DNA of 64,000 nucleotides, taken from CBFHSF01 sp965661055. GTDB lineage: Bacteria; Bacteroidota; Bacteroidia; Flavobacteriales; Schleiferiaceae. Below, piece by piece: positions 35,656 to 45,019 of the stretch (positions are counted from its first letter, which is position 1; each line of letters starts with the position of its first letter). The notes under the pieces are model-generated. The model made no database searches. It saw only the letters and a program-made list of their open reading frames with translations, and was not told the DNA's origin. Location: assembly GCA_965661055.1 (NCBI GenBank), contig CBFICS010000011.1:1-64000 (forward strand), given 5' to 3'. The position numbers and the translations under genes were made by a program.

Positions 35656-35784
35656 TTTTTCTCGAATTGCAATGTATGTTTCTAAATCAACGAAGTTTTA
35701 TTTCCGCTGACCCAAATAATTTTTCCAAATTTGCTTCAAAAATAGGGTTTTATCAGCCATATTGTAATAATTTAAACCATCAAT

Positions 35785-36798
35785 ATGATTCTTGTTACGG
35801 GAGGTACGGGATTACTCGGTAGTCATTTGCTTTATTCACTTACTTCTAAAGGTGAAAAAGTGCGCGCGGTTAAACGTCCGTCAAGCAACTTGGCTCCCGT
35901 AAAGCATGTCTTTTCATATTACTCTTCTCACTACGAAGAGCTCTTTAAGACGATTGAATGGGTAGATTGCGACTTGTTTGATGTACATAGTGTGCAAGAT
36001 GTTTTTGAAGGAATAAAGACGGTGTACCACTGTGCGGCCATCGTTTCTTTTTATCCTTCTGATGCCTATAAAATGATTTCTGAAAATCCGTTGATTACTG
36101 GTAACTTGATCAATGAGGCGCTTTCGCGGGAAGGTGTGGAATTTTGTCATGTAAGCTCTGTCGCTGCCTTGGGTCGCACGGATAAAAATGAAATGTTGAC
36201 AGAAAAATCTCTGTGGACAGATTCTCCGGAAAATTCAAATTATGCCAAGAGTAAGTACTTGGCCGAAATGGAAGTTTGGCGAGGAATTGAAGAAGGGCTA
36301 AAGGCAACGATTGTCAATCCGTGTATAATATTAGGTCCTGGGTTTTGGCAAGGGGGCTCTGGAAAGTTGTTTTCTAGTGTGTATTCAGAATTTCCCTATT
36401 ACACAGAAGGAGTAAATGCCTTTGTAGACGTTAGAGATGTGGTAGACATCATGATGCAGTTGGTAGAAAAAGGATGCTGGGGTGAACGTTTTTTAACAAC
36501 CGCAGAAAACAAAACCTATCAAGAGCTCTTCAATATGATGGCCGATGAACTAAAAGTCAAAAGACCGCATAAAAAGCCTTCGCCTTTTGTTATGGGCATG
36601 GTGTGGAGGATTGAATGGCTGAGAAGTCTCTTGTTTAAATCAAAGCCATTAATTACTAAAGAAACCGCAAGGTCTTCTAGAGGTAAATATCATTACTCAA
36701 GCGAAAAGGTAAAGCAAAGGTTGAATTTTACTTTTCGTCCTCTATCTTCTTCAATAAAGAGTTTTTCGGAGCATTTTTTGAGAGACCTTGAGAAATAG
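35785..36798 (+). CDS. NAD-dependent epimerase/dehydratase family protein
   Basis: The 337-residue extended SDR has the NAD-binding ILVTGGTGLLGSHL (2-15) with GGTGLLG at 6-12, the active-site YAKSK and a C-terminal hydrophobic segment (MVWRIEWLRSLLF). It resembles dihydroflavonol reductase and 3-beta-HSD-like reductases of Bacteroidota. The substrate is unknown. Its final 71 bases overlap the end of the convergent DUF4296 gene. Confidence 0.8.
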   Translation: MILVTGGTGLLGSHLLYSLTSKGEKVRAVKRPSSNLAPVKHVFSYYSSHYEELFKTIEWVDCDLFDVHSVQDVFEGIKTVYHCAAIVSFYPSDAYKMISENPLITGNLINEALSREGVEFCHVSSVAALGRTDKNEMLTEKSLWTDSPENSNYAKSKYLAEMEVWRGIEEGLKATIVNPCIILGPGFWQGGSGKLFSSVYSEFPYYTEGVNAFVDVRDVVDIMMQLVEKGCWGERFLTTAENKTYQELFNMMADELKVKRPHKKPSPFVMGMVWRIEWLRSLLFKSKPLITKETARSSRGKYHYSSEKVKQRLNFTFRPLSSSIKSFSEHFLRDLEK

Positions 36799-37189
36799 AT
36801 TCCTTTACCTGTTCCTTTAGTTCTTCAGGTACTTCCTTTTTTGCGTTTTTCTGCAGGTCAACTTCAATTTGTTGAAGGTTGATGATCACTTCGCCAAACA
36901 TCTCTGACGACCTTTTTGGGTGGACGCTGTACCAAGAAAAGCTCGTGTCAAATTCTGCTTGCGTAATTTGGTATTTCTCCCAAATGGTTTTGTAGTAAGA
37001 GGCTAACTTTAAAGTGTCTGACAATACACCATCTCCCGTTCGGGCTCCTTCAATCAACAAAACGTCCGTCATGACCTTGGTCATTTTTTGCTGATCAATG
37101 ATGTAGTCAGGCACAGGTTCATTCTCGTTGGTTCGGCTGCAAGCCAAAACAACAAGAGCTATCAACCCTATTTTAACGATTGAATTCAA
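36728..37189 (-). CDS. DUF4296 domain lipoprotein
   Basis: The 153-residue protein has a short lipoprotein signal with C17 (LVVLAC) and the DUF4296 core: KMTKVMTDVLLIEGA at 36-50, then FDTSFSWYSVHPKRSSEMF. It ends in a charged helical tail. This domain is specific to Bacteroidota; its function is unknown. The gene overlaps the reductase gene by 71 bases at its end and starts 17 bases inside pyrC, so it is probably translated from the pyrC transcript. Confidence 0.85.
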   Translation of the reverse strand: MNSIVKIGLIALVVLACSRTNENEPVPDYIIDQQKMTKVMTDVLLIEGARTGDGVLSDTLKLASYYKTIWEKYQITQAEFDTSFSWYSVHPKRSSEMFGEVIINLQQIEVDLQKNAKKEVPEELKEQVKESISQGLSKNAPKNSLLKKIEDEK

Positions 37190-38513
37190 GAGCTTTTCCT
37201 TGGTGAGCGGTTTCTACCTTTCCGTTTTCAAAAACGACGTTTCCGTTAACAAAAGTATGAGTTACTCTAGATTTAAAAGAAGTTCCTTCAAACGGAGACC
37301 ACTTGGCCTTGCAAAGAATATTGTCTTTAGAAACGGTCCATGGTGAAGAAGGATCTATCAAAACAAGGTCAGCAAAGTAACCTTCTCTCAAAAATCCACG
37401 TTGGTCAATTTTGAAGAGTTTTGCAGGGTTGTGACACATCTTTTCTACCATTTTTTCAATAGATAGCTTGCCTTGTTTCACAAACTCCATCATGGCTACT
37501 AAAGAGTGTTGAACTAATGGACCACCACTAGGTGCAGAAGGATATTTATTTGCTTTTTCTTCAAGCGTATGAGGCGCGTGGTCCGTTGCAATAACATCAA
37601 TGCGTCCGTCTAGAACAGCATCCCAAATTTGATTTTTATCGGCTTCGGTTTTTACCGCCGGGTTCCACTTAATGAGAGACCCTTTTTTGTCGTAGAAAGA
37701 ATCGTCAAACCACAAGTGATGAATACAAGCTTCTGCGGTGATCTTCTTTTTTTCTAAAGGCTCTTTGGTGAAAAGCGTGGTTTCAATTCCTGTAGAAATA
37801 TGAAAAACGTGTAAACGAGTTCCGTGTTTTTTTGCCAAGTCTACTGCCATTGAGCTTGAAAGGTAGCATGCCTCTGCAGACCGAATTAACGGGTGGTAAG
37901 AAAACGGAATGTCATCGCCAAACTGGTCGTGGTATTTGGCATAGTTAGCCTTAATAGTTGCCTCATCTTCACAGTGCGTGATGATTTGATTGTCTACTTG
38001 GCTAAAGATTTTTTCTAGAGCCACCAAGTCATCTACCAACATGTTTCCGGTGCTTGATCCCATAAAAATCTTTACCCCCGGAACCTTTTTGTTGTCTGCC
38101 TTCAACAACTCTTCAAGGTTGTCATTGGTAGCCCCTAGGTTAAAAGCGTAGTTGGCAATTGACTTTTGACTTGCCAGGTCGTATTTGTCTTGTAATTTTT
38201 CAATTGTGGTAGCCTGAGGTACTGTGTTGGGTTGTTCTATATAAGAAGTAGTTCCTCCCGCGACAGCGGCTATACTCTCTGAGTGAATGTCACCTTTATG
38301 AGTTAGTCCAGGCTCTCTAAAGTGAACTTGGTCATCAATAATTCCTGGAAGTAAGTACTTGCCATTGGCATCTATTACTCGGGTTTCGGCTTTTTTGTGA
38401 GAAATGTTTTGGTCAATTTTCTCAATGCGTCCATTTTCAATTAATAAATCGCCAAAAAAGGTTTTTCCTTCATTGACCATTTTAGCATTCTTGATAAGAA
38501 TAGATTTTGACAT
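37173..38513 (-). CDS. pyrC: Dihydroorotase
   Basis: The enzyme closes carbamoyl aspartate to dihydroorotate in pyrimidine synthesis. The 446-residue amidohydrolase has the metal motif DDQVHFREPG (60-69), the ATDHAPHT segment and the repeated histidines of the class I type. The usual D-x-H-x-H has its first histidine as Q62, a pattern I recall from other Bacteroidota dihydroorotases. Its stop overlaps the start of the DUF4296 gene. Other pyrimidine genes are not adjacent. Confidence 0.88.
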   Translation of the reverse strand: MSKSILIKNAKMVNEGKTFFGDLLIENGRIEKIDQNISHKKAETRVIDANGKYLLPGIIDDQVHFREPGLTHKGDIHSESIAAVAGGTTSYIEQPNTVPQATTIEKLQDKYDLASQKSIANYAFNLGATNDNLEELLKADNKKVPGVKIFMGSSTGNMLVDDLVALEKIFSQVDNQIITHCEDEATIKANYAKYHDQFGDDIPFSYHPLIRSAEACYLSSSMAVDLAKKHGTRLHVFHISTGIETTLFTKEPLEKKKITAEACIHHLWFDDSFYDKKGSLIKWNPAVKTEADKNQIWDAVLDGRIDVIATDHAPHTLEEKANKYPSAPSGGPLVQHSLVAMMEFVKQGKLSIEKMVEKMCHNPAKLFKIDQRGFLREGYFADLVLIDPSSPWTVSKDNILCKAKWSPFEGTSFKSRVTHTFVNGNVVFENGKVETAHQGKALEFNR

Positions 38514-38562
38514 TTTGACTAGGAATTTATTGGGGTAAATATCGTGAAACTAGAGTAAAAAA

Positions 38563-39300
38563 TCAGTTTTTTTGCTGATAGGTTTTAAAAAGGCTAGACA
38601 GTTTTAAACTGATAACCCCAAAGATGGCTTCTTTAATAATGCCTTTAGACATTTTTGAAGTTCCTTTGGTTCTGTCTGTAAAAATCACAGGCACTTCTAC
38701 CAAGTTAAATCCGAATTTCCAAGCTTTAAACTTCATTTCTATTTGAAAGGCATAACCCACAAACTTGATTTTGTTAAAGCGAATATGCTCTAGAACTCTT
38801 CGGCGGTAGCAAATAAATCCAGCGGTAGTGTCTTGAATGGGCAGCCCCGTAACAAAGCGAACGTATTTTGAAGCAAAGAAAGAAAGCAAAACCCTACTCA
38901 TGGGCCAGTTGACCACATTTACCCCAGTAATGTACCTCGAGCCAATGGATAAATCGCCACCGTCTTCGGCACATGCTTTATAAAGTTTGGTAAGGTCTTT
39001 GGGGTTGTGACTAAAGTCGGCATCCATTTCAAAAATGAACTCATAATTTCTTTCAAGGGCCCATTTAAACCCGTGTAAGTACGCGGTACCAAGACCCATT
39101 TTGCCAGAACGTTCAGAAAGAAATAGTTGATTGGGGAATTCTTTTTGAAGTCCCTTAACTATTTCACCGGTACCATCAGGAGATCCGTCGTCGACAATTA
39201 GGATGTGGAATTCTTTTTTCAAACCAAAAACCGTACGGATAATATCAACAATATTATCTTTTTCGTTATACGTTGGAATTACAACTAAGGCGTCTGACAA
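38563..39300 (-). CDS. Polyprenyl-phosphate mannose synthase-like glycosyltransferase (GT2)
   Basis: The 245-residue protein has IPTYNEKDNI (8-17), the GT2 aspartates in VDDGSPDGT (36-44), EMDADFSHNP (91-100) and TAGFICYRR. This fits the dolichol-phosphate mannose synthase subgroup, which moves mannose from GDP-mannose to a polyprenyl phosphate at the membrane. No C-terminal membrane segments are seen, so it is the soluble short form. The start is a TTG, the only start in the frame. It could supply the lipid-linked sugar used by membrane glycosyltransferases such as the DUF2723 protein at 1-3028. Confidence 0.86.
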   Translation of the reverse strand: MSDALVVIPTYNEKDNIVDIIRTVFGLKKEFHILIVDDGSPDGTGEIVKGLQKEFPNQLFLSERSGKMGLGTAYLHGFKWALERNYEFIFEMDADFSHNPKDLTKLYKACAEDGGDLSIGSRYITGVNVVNWPMSRVLLSFFASKYVRFVTGLPIQDTTAGFICYRRRVLEHIRFNKIKFVGYAFQIEMKFKAWKFGFNLVEVPVIFTDRTKGTSKMSKGIIKEAIFGVISLKLSSLFKTYQQKN

Positions 39301-39325
39301 TTTCTTTCGGTTTTTTAATGAATGT

Positions 39326-39333
39326 CAAATGTA
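39326..39333 (-). promoter_or_regulatory. Candidate -7 element TACATTTG of the mannose-synthase-like gene
   Basis: An exact TAnnTTTG match on the minus strand ends 25 bases before the TTG start. A -33 TTTG at the usual distance is not visible. Confidence 0.4.
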
Positions 39334-39419
39334 ATCAAATAGTAGTTTTAAATTAAATGGAATTATTTATTGGTTGTTTTTTAACATTCACCGCTAACTT
39401 TAGCTAATTTCACCCTCGT

Positions 39420-40571
39420 ATGGATATCTACAACAACAAAAATGTTTGGAAACTTACCCTACTGTTCATGGCTGTGCTTATTGGGGTAGGAACTCTCTGG
39501 TACACAGAGTCTTTTCTTAAAGAACTCAGGCACGAGGAAGAGAAGAATATTAAAATTTGGGCCGACGCGGTAACGGTGGCGGCTTCTTCTACCTCTGGCG
39601 AGGATTTGTCTTTTGCCATTTCTATTATTGAAAACAACAGTACCGTTCCGGTTATTTTGGTCGATGATAAGGGCAATATTATAGCTTCTCGAAACTTGAA
39701 AAAAGGCAAGGAGAACGACGAAGACTATCTGGAGAAGCAAATTGTCAAAATGGCTTTAGAGCACGACCCTATAGAAATACCGTACCTAGACAACAGCAAA
39801 AACTTCCTGTACTTTAGTGAGTCAGTGATGTTGACCAAATTGAGAGTCTATCCGGTGGTAATGCTGGTGGTGATTGCCCTTTTTGTAGGGATTGCTTATC
39901 TAGCCTTTTCAAGTTCTAGAAAAGCAGAGCAAAATAGAGTTTGGACAGGAATGGCCAAAGAAACGGCTCATCAAATCGGAACTCCGTTGAGTTCACTGAT
40001 GGGGTGGATAGAGATTTTGCGGACACAAAATACCGATGAAAGCATGTTGAAAGAGATGGAAAACGACATTTCTCGTTTAACCATTATCACCGAAAGATTT
40101 TCAAAAATCGGATCTCAGCCCAAGCTTGAAAAGGGAGATGTTAAGGAACTCATTGAACAATCGGTAACCTATTTTAAAAGGAGAATTAGTCAAAAAATTG
40201 ACTTGTCATTTACCACCGATGACCTAAACTCTTTTCACGTGATTATGAATCCGCAACTCATGGGGTGGGTAATTGAAAACCTCATTAGAAATGCAGTAGA
40301 TGCCATTGAACGTGAAGGATCCATAAAAATTCATGTTTCAGAAAGCGCAAAGTATTTAAAAATAGAAGTTGAAGACACCGGTAAAGGAATACCGTACCGT
40401 CAGCTCAAAGCCGTTTTTCGTCCTGGGTTTACCACCAAGTCAAGAGGTTGGGGTCTCGGACTTTCCTTGGCAAAGAGAATAGTAGAAAACTATCACAAAG
40501 GCAAGATTTCGGTTGCCAAAAGTGAACTGGGATCGGGTACTACTTTTAGAATTTCACTTCCCAAGGCATAA
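39420..40571 (+). CDS. Sensor histidine kinase
   Basis: The 383-residue protein has a membrane segment (about 11-27), a short extracytoplasmic region (about 28-135), a second segment (about 138-160) and a cytoplasmic kinase core. The phosphorylation histidine is H184 in AKETAHQIGTPLSSLMGW. The ATP-binding region has NLIRNAVDAI, DTGKGI and GLGLSLAK. No response-regulator gene is adjacent, so its partner is unknown. The stop overlaps the start of hemW by one base (TAATG), so the two are co-translated. Confidence 0.9.
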   Translation: MDIYNNKNVWKLTLLFMAVLIGVGTLWYTESFLKELRHEEEKNIKIWADAVTVAASSTSGEDLSFAISIIENNSTVPVILVDDKGNIIASRNLKKGKENDEDYLEKQIVKMALEHDPIEIPYLDNSKNFLYFSESVMLTKLRVYPVVMLVVIALFVGIAYLAFSSSRKAEQNRVWTGMAKETAHQIGTPLSSLMGWIEILRTQNTDESMLKEMENDISRLTIITERFSKIGSQPKLEKGDVKELIEQSVTYFKRRISQKIDLSFTTDDLNSFHVIMNPQLMGWVIENLIRNAVDAIEREGSIKIHVSESAKYLKIEVEDTGKGIPYRQLKAVFRPGFTTKSRGWGLGLSLAKRIVENYHKGKISVAKSELGSGTTFRISLPKA

Positions 40572-41698
40572 TGGCTGGAATCTATCTTCACATACCGTTT
40601 TGTAGCAGAGCGTGTACCTATTGTGATTTTCACTTTAGCACAAAGATGGACACCTACCCAAGGGTGGTGAACGCCCTTTTACAAGAATTGAATCAACGTT
40701 CGTCTGAGTTAGATGGCCAAGGGGTTGAGTCTATTTACCTAGGTGGGGGCACTCCTTCTCTTTTGAAGAATAAAGATTTAGAAGAAATTCTCAACACCAT
40801 ACATCGGCAGTTTTCAGTTTCTCCGCATGCCGAAATTACCCTAGAAGTAAACCCAGAAGACGTGACTCCTGAAAAAGCTCAATTTTGGAAGGCAGTGGGC
40901 ATCAATCGCTTGAGTATGGGAATTCAATCTTTTCATGAAAAAGATTTGATTTTCATGAACAGAAATCATCATTCCCGCGAAAGCGAAACGGCCATTCTTG
41001 AAGTGCAAAAAGCAGGACTTGATAATTTGACCGTTGATTTGATTTACGGCTTGCCCAATGCTAGTCATGAAGAGTGGTTGTACAATGTAAAGAAGGCCAT
41101 TGACATGGGAGTTCAACACCTGTCGTCATATGCCCTTACGGTGGAAGAGAAGACCGTTTTAGCCCATCAAATAAAAACTAAAAAGTTGCCTCCGCTTGAC
41201 GAAGAACTTGCCCAAGAACAATTTTTTATGCTGGTTGATGAGGTTCAAAAAGCCGGATTTAGACATTATGAAATATCGAATATGGCCTTGCCGGGATATG
41301 AGGCGCTTCACAATACAAATTACTGGAAGGGGGTTCCGTATTTAGGTATTGGACCGTCTGCTCATTCATACGACGGAGTAAACCGGCGATGGAATGTTTC
41401 TAACAACATAAAATACGCCGCGGGCATTGAAGCGGGAACGCGTTATTTTGAGGAAGAGTTTCTTACCGACAAAGATCGTTTTAACGAAAGAATCATGACC
41501 GGATTGCGAATGGATACCGGGATTGACTTAGAAAGCCTCAAAAGTGATTTTCCAGAAAACTTCACTCAGTTTTTGTTGAGTGAAGCCCAACAAGACCTTA
41601 CGAATAATCGGTTGACGTTGAAAAACAACCACCTAAAGGTAACTCCAGAGAACCGATTTTTTGCCGATGGCATTGCCGCAAACTTGTTTTTTATTTAA
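40571..41698 (+). CDS. hemW: Radical SAM heme chaperone HemW
   Basis: The 375-residue radical SAM protein has the cluster motif C11-x3-C15-x2-C18 in IPFCSRACTYCDFHF, then EVNPED near residue 90, which is followed by SMGIQSF and NVDLIYGLP-like segments. HemW relates to oxygen-independent coproporphyrinogen III oxidase (HemN) but lacks its N-terminal extension and acts in heme delivery. Distinction from HemN rests on length and start, so it is probable but not certain. Confidence 0.9.
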   Translation: MAGIYLHIPFCSRACTYCDFHFSTKMDTYPRVVNALLQELNQRSSELDGQGVESIYLGGGTPSLLKNKDLEEILNTIHRQFSVSPHAEITLEVNPEDVTPEKAQFWKAVGINRLSMGIQSFHEKDLIFMNRNHHSRESETAILEVQKAGLDNLTVDLIYGLPNASHEEWLYNVKKAIDMGVQHLSSYALTVEEKTVLAHQIKTKKLPPLDEELAQEQFFMLVDEVQKAGFRHYEISNMALPGYEALHNTNYWKGVPYLGIGPSAHSYDGVNRRWNVSNNIKYAAGIEAGTRYFEEEFLTDKDRFNERIMTGLRMDTGIDLESLKSDFPENFTQFLLSEAQQDLTNNRLTLKNNHLKVTPENRFFADGIAANLFFI

Positions 41699-41715
41699 AG
41701 CTTTTAAAAAGAGCT

Positions 41716-41723
41716 TATATTTG
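41716..41723 (+). promoter_or_regulatory. Candidate -7 element TATATTTG of the cyclase gene
   Basis: An exact TAnnTTTG match ends 29 bases before ATG 41753. There is no clear -33. Confidence 0.4.
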
Positions 41724-41752
41724 AGGAAACACAAAAATCGAATCCAATTTTC

Positions 41753-42508
41753 ATGAAGGTTTCTGTAAACTACAACGGTGAGAAATTCCATGCCAACTTA
41801 AACCAGCCTTTAGATATATCAATGGCCGTAAGAGACCTTGAAGAGGCGACCAGAGCCTGGTATGTTGATAAGGCTAAAATTGAACCCATTGTCATGGGAG
41901 ATTGGGTAGGTTCGGTAGAATCAGGAGCAGGGGTAAACTTCAACGAGATTTATTTTTCTCCCCATGCCCACGGAACCCATACAGAGACTTTAGGCCACGT
42001 CACTCTTGAAAAGCATTCTATAGATAGAAGGTTAGAAAAGTATTTTTTTACCTGTAGAGTCATTTCTTGTGAGTTAGACCAGCACGGGAAAAACCAAGTG
42101 GTAAATACCCAAAAGGTATTAGATGAACTGGGTCAGGCAGAAATAACAGAAGCCCTAGTGCTGCGGACCACGCCCAATGATGACTCAAAATTGCACACCA
42201 ATTATTCGAATACCAATCCACCATTTATTGAACCTAGCCTAGCCAAAGAGCTTGCCAAGTTGGGCGTGAATCACCTGTTGATTGATACGCCTTCCGTAGA
42301 CCCCGAAGAAGACGGTGGCGCCTTGTTGTCTCATCATGCTTTTTGGGCAACTGAATCTGATGCCCCTCGTGTAAACGCTACCATTTCTGAACTGATTTAC
42401 GTCCCTAATCACATTCCGGATGGAGTTTATCTGCTAGAATTACAAATAGCTCCCATCGTTAATGATGCTGCGCCAAGTAGGCCTTTGTTATATCCTTTGA
42501 CCCAATAA
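41753..42508 (+). CDS. Cyclase family protein (kynurenine formamidase-like)
   Basis: The 251-residue protein has the metal-binding pattern HAHGTHTETLGH (71-82), a form of the HxGTHxDxPxH motif of the cyclase/kynurenine formamidase family. LLIDTPSVDP follows in the second half. Members hydrolyse amides or esters such as N-formylkynurenine. No other kynurenine-pathway gene is close, so the substrate is open. It is followed by the DUF5686 gene after nine bases. Confidence 0.75.
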   Translation: MKVSVNYNGEKFHANLNQPLDISMAVRDLEEATRAWYVDKAKIEPIVMGDWVGSVESGAGVNFNEIYFSPHAHGTHTETLGHVTLEKHSIDRRLEKYFFTCRVISCELDQHGKNQVVNTQKVLDELGQAEITEALVLRTTPNDDSKLHTNYSNTNPPFIEPSLAKELAKLGVNHLLIDTPSVDPEEDGGALLSHHAFWATESDAPRVNATISELIYVPNHIPDGVYLLELQIAPIVNDAAPSRPLLYPLTQ

Positions 42509-42517
42509 TATTTCCAC

Positions 42518-44968
42518 ATGAAAAAGTTCCTCACGCTATTGTTTATTTCCATCACCACGATGGTCTCAGGTCAAAATTATTCCCTTTCGGGTCAGGTGTT
42601 TGATGAAAAAACCAAGGAGCCATTGCCCTTTGTCAACGTTACGATCAATGGTTCTCAGTTTGGACTTTCTTCAGATGTAGACGGAAAGTTTACCATTACC
42701 CACAACCAACCCATAACGGAACTTACTTTTAGCTTTATCGGATATGAAAAGAAGTCTGTGAGTATTGGTGCGGATTCTCCCTCAAAGTTAAAGGTGTATT
42801 TAACAGAGTCTGAAAACTTACTTAGAGAGATAAGCTTGGTGGCAGGAGAAAATCCTGCATTTAGAATTTTGAGAAAGGCAATTGCCAATAAAAAGAAAAA
42901 CCAACCGGAGTACCTAGACTCATATAGCTACAAATCGTACAATAAGTTAGTGGCTACCATTAAGGCAGATTCAATGCCTCCCCTGTTTGATACCAACCTT
43001 GTAGTGACCACAGACACCAGTTACACAACGGTAGATTCTTCTGGGTATAACCTTAAGAAGTTCATGGATTCGCAACACCTATTCATTATGGAAAGTGGTA
43101 CGGAAAACAAATACGTTAAGCCTGGGGCAAAAGAAGAAAAGGTTTTAGCCACTAGAACCTCCGGTTTAAAACAGCCCATTTTTGTTTTGGTGTCAAGTCA
43201 AATTCAAAGTTTTAGCTTTTATGATGACTTTATCAGCATTTTGGGCAAAGACTTTTTAAATCCATTGAACAAACAAGCTTTTAAACATTACGTGTATGAA
43301 ATAAAAGATACTATTTTCAATGGAAATGATTCTGTGTTTTCAATACAGTATTATCCGCGAAAAAATCCAAAAATCCCTTGTCTAGAAGGGGTAATGTATA
43401 TTAATAGTGATGGCTATGCCCTTCAAAACGTAACGGCAGAACCTTCAGAAAAAACCGGAATAGGAATTAACATTCAACAGAAGTACGAACGGTTTGAAGG
43501 ACAATGGTTTCCCGTTCAGTTGAACTATGACTTTAGAGTTTACGGAATAAGTGTAAACGATTTGCAGCCCATTGGCATTGGCAGAACGTACATTAAAGAA
43601 GTCCAGATAAATCCCACGCTTAACAAAAGAAAGTTTTCAAGTGCTGACATCTTATTGAGTGACTCTTCTCTCACCAAAGATCAAGCCTATTGGAACCGGT
43701 TGCGAGGAGATTCGTTAGATAAAAAGGAGTTAAGGACCTATGAGTTTATAGATTCTATTGGTGAAGAAGTAGATCTTGACGGACAAATTGAAAAGCTACA
43801 AACCTTACTTGAAGGTAGAATTCCTTATAAGTTTGTAGAAGTCCCCATAGACAAGATTTTGCGATACAATATTTATGAAGGGCTTCGACTTGGCGTAGGG
43901 GTAGAAACCAATGACAAGTTGATAAAAGGAGTTAGATTAAAGGGCTATGTAGGCTATGGTTTTCGTGACGAAGTCTTTAAATACGGCTATGGTACCGAAA
44001 TAACCCTAAACCGCAGGTACAATTGGATTCTTGGAGGTTCGTATTATTTCGACATTGAAGAAACCGGAAAAACCTTTAATACCTTAACGGGAAGAAAAGG
44101 GTTGCTAAGCAATGATACCCGGTATTTGTGGATAGAGCAATTTGACGAAGTTTCTAGCGTAAGCTTCTATACAAAAACGGATTTATCGCCTCATTTAAAA
44201 GCAATTTTTCAAGCAAACAGAGACAACCATTGGGTCAATGGCAATTATGCTTACCGATCAGTTTCTGATGACGACGTGTTGACCGATCGCAATGGGTTTA
44301 ATTTCGCTTTTGCCAGAGCGAGTTTTAAATACAGTCCTGGTGATGAGATTATGGAAACCCCCTTGGGTAGGAAGGTGATTAACACCGGCAGTTTTCATTA
44401 CTACCTAGATGTTGAACAAGGTTTTAAATGGGAGGACCAAGGAGATTTTGATTACACCAAGTTAAACGCTTCTGTAGAGTACACTCTAAAGACCATTAGG
44501 TTTGGAGAGTCAAAGTTTATCTTAAATGGTGGAATGGTAAGTGCTGAGGTTCCGGTGTCAAAACTGTATTATCCAGGAGCCAACGTTCCGTCTAACCGAT
44601 ATTATTCTATGACCACTTCATCAGTTGGGACCTTTGAAGCCATGCGCAACAATGAGTTTCTAGCCAACAAATATGTTTCGTTAAACTACAGGCAAAACTT
44701 TTTACAGCGTTGGGGTAAGCCTTGGGGTTATGAATGGGACTTAGAGTGGGTTGTGGGTGCATATTTTGGTTGGTTAGACAATCCGGATTTCCATCAGAAC
44801 ATTTCTACCCAAACTGCCAGTCAAGGTTATTACGAAACAGGACTTGAACTCAATAAATTATTCAATGGGATGGGAATTGGGGTGTATAGGCGTTTTGGTG
44901 CTTACTCGTTTAATAACGAGATAGATAACTGGGCCTTTAAACTCACTTTTAGAAACAATTTCTTTTAA
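42518..44968 (+). CDS. Outer membrane protein with carboxypeptidase-regulatory-like domain and DUF5686 barrel
   Basis: The 816-residue protein has a signal peptide (1-19, ending VSGQ). A regulatory-like beta-sandwich (about 23-108) starts YSLSGQVFDEKTKEPLPFVNV, and the DUF5686 part is predicted to form a long beta-barrel. The C-terminal strand ends in FRNNFF, with an aromatic last residue as in outer membrane proteins. DUF5686 proteins are common in Bacteroidota and are not nutrient receptors of known type. Their role is unknown. It precedes the RND gene by 51 bases. Confidence 0.85.
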   Translation: MKKFLTLLFISITTMVSGQNYSLSGQVFDEKTKEPLPFVNVTINGSQFGLSSDVDGKFTITHNQPITELTFSFIGYEKKSVSIGADSPSKLKVYLTESENLLREISLVAGENPAFRILRKAIANKKKNQPEYLDSYSYKSYNKLVATIKADSMPPLFDTNLVVTTDTSYTTVDSSGYNLKKFMDSQHLFIMESGTENKYVKPGAKEEKVLATRTSGLKQPIFVLVSSQIQSFSFYDDFISILGKDFLNPLNKQAFKHYVYEIKDTIFNGNDSVFSIQYYPRKNPKIPCLEGVMYINSDGYALQNVTAEPSEKTGIGINIQQKYERFEGQWFPVQLNYDFRVYGISVNDLQPIGIGRTYIKEVQINPTLNKRKFSSADILLSDSSLTKDQAYWNRLRGDSLDKKELRTYEFIDSIGEEVDLDGQIEKLQTLLEGRIPYKFVEVPIDKILRYNIYEGLRLGVGVETNDKLIKGVRLKGYVGYGFRDEVFKYGYGTEITLNRRYNWILGGSYYFDIEETGKTFNTLTGRKGLLSNDTRYLWIEQFDEVSSVSFYTKTDLSPHLKAIFQANRDNHWVNGNYAYRSVSDDDVLTDRNGFNFAFARASFKYSPGDEIMETPLGRKVINTGSFHYYLDVEQGFKWEDQGDFDYTKLNASVEYTLKTIRFGESKFILNGGMVSAEVPVSKLYYPGANVPSNRYYSMTTSSVGTFEAMRNNEFLANKYVSLNYRQNFLQRWGKPWGYEWDLEWVVGAYFGWLDNPDFHQNISTQTASQGYYETGLELNKLFNGMGIGVYRRFGAYSFNNEIDNWAFKLTFRNNFF

Positions 44969-44989
44969 TTCTTATTTTATTGATTTGGT

Positions 44990-44997
44990 TACCTTTG
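44990..44997 (+). promoter_or_regulatory. Candidate -7 element TACCTTTG of the RND-rmlA operon
   Basis: An exact TAnnTTTG match ends 22 bases before ATG 45020. It would drive the RND transporter gene and the closely spaced genes downstream. Confidence 0.5.
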
Positions 44998-45019
44998 TTG
45001 GCTATTCACAAAAAAGCCT

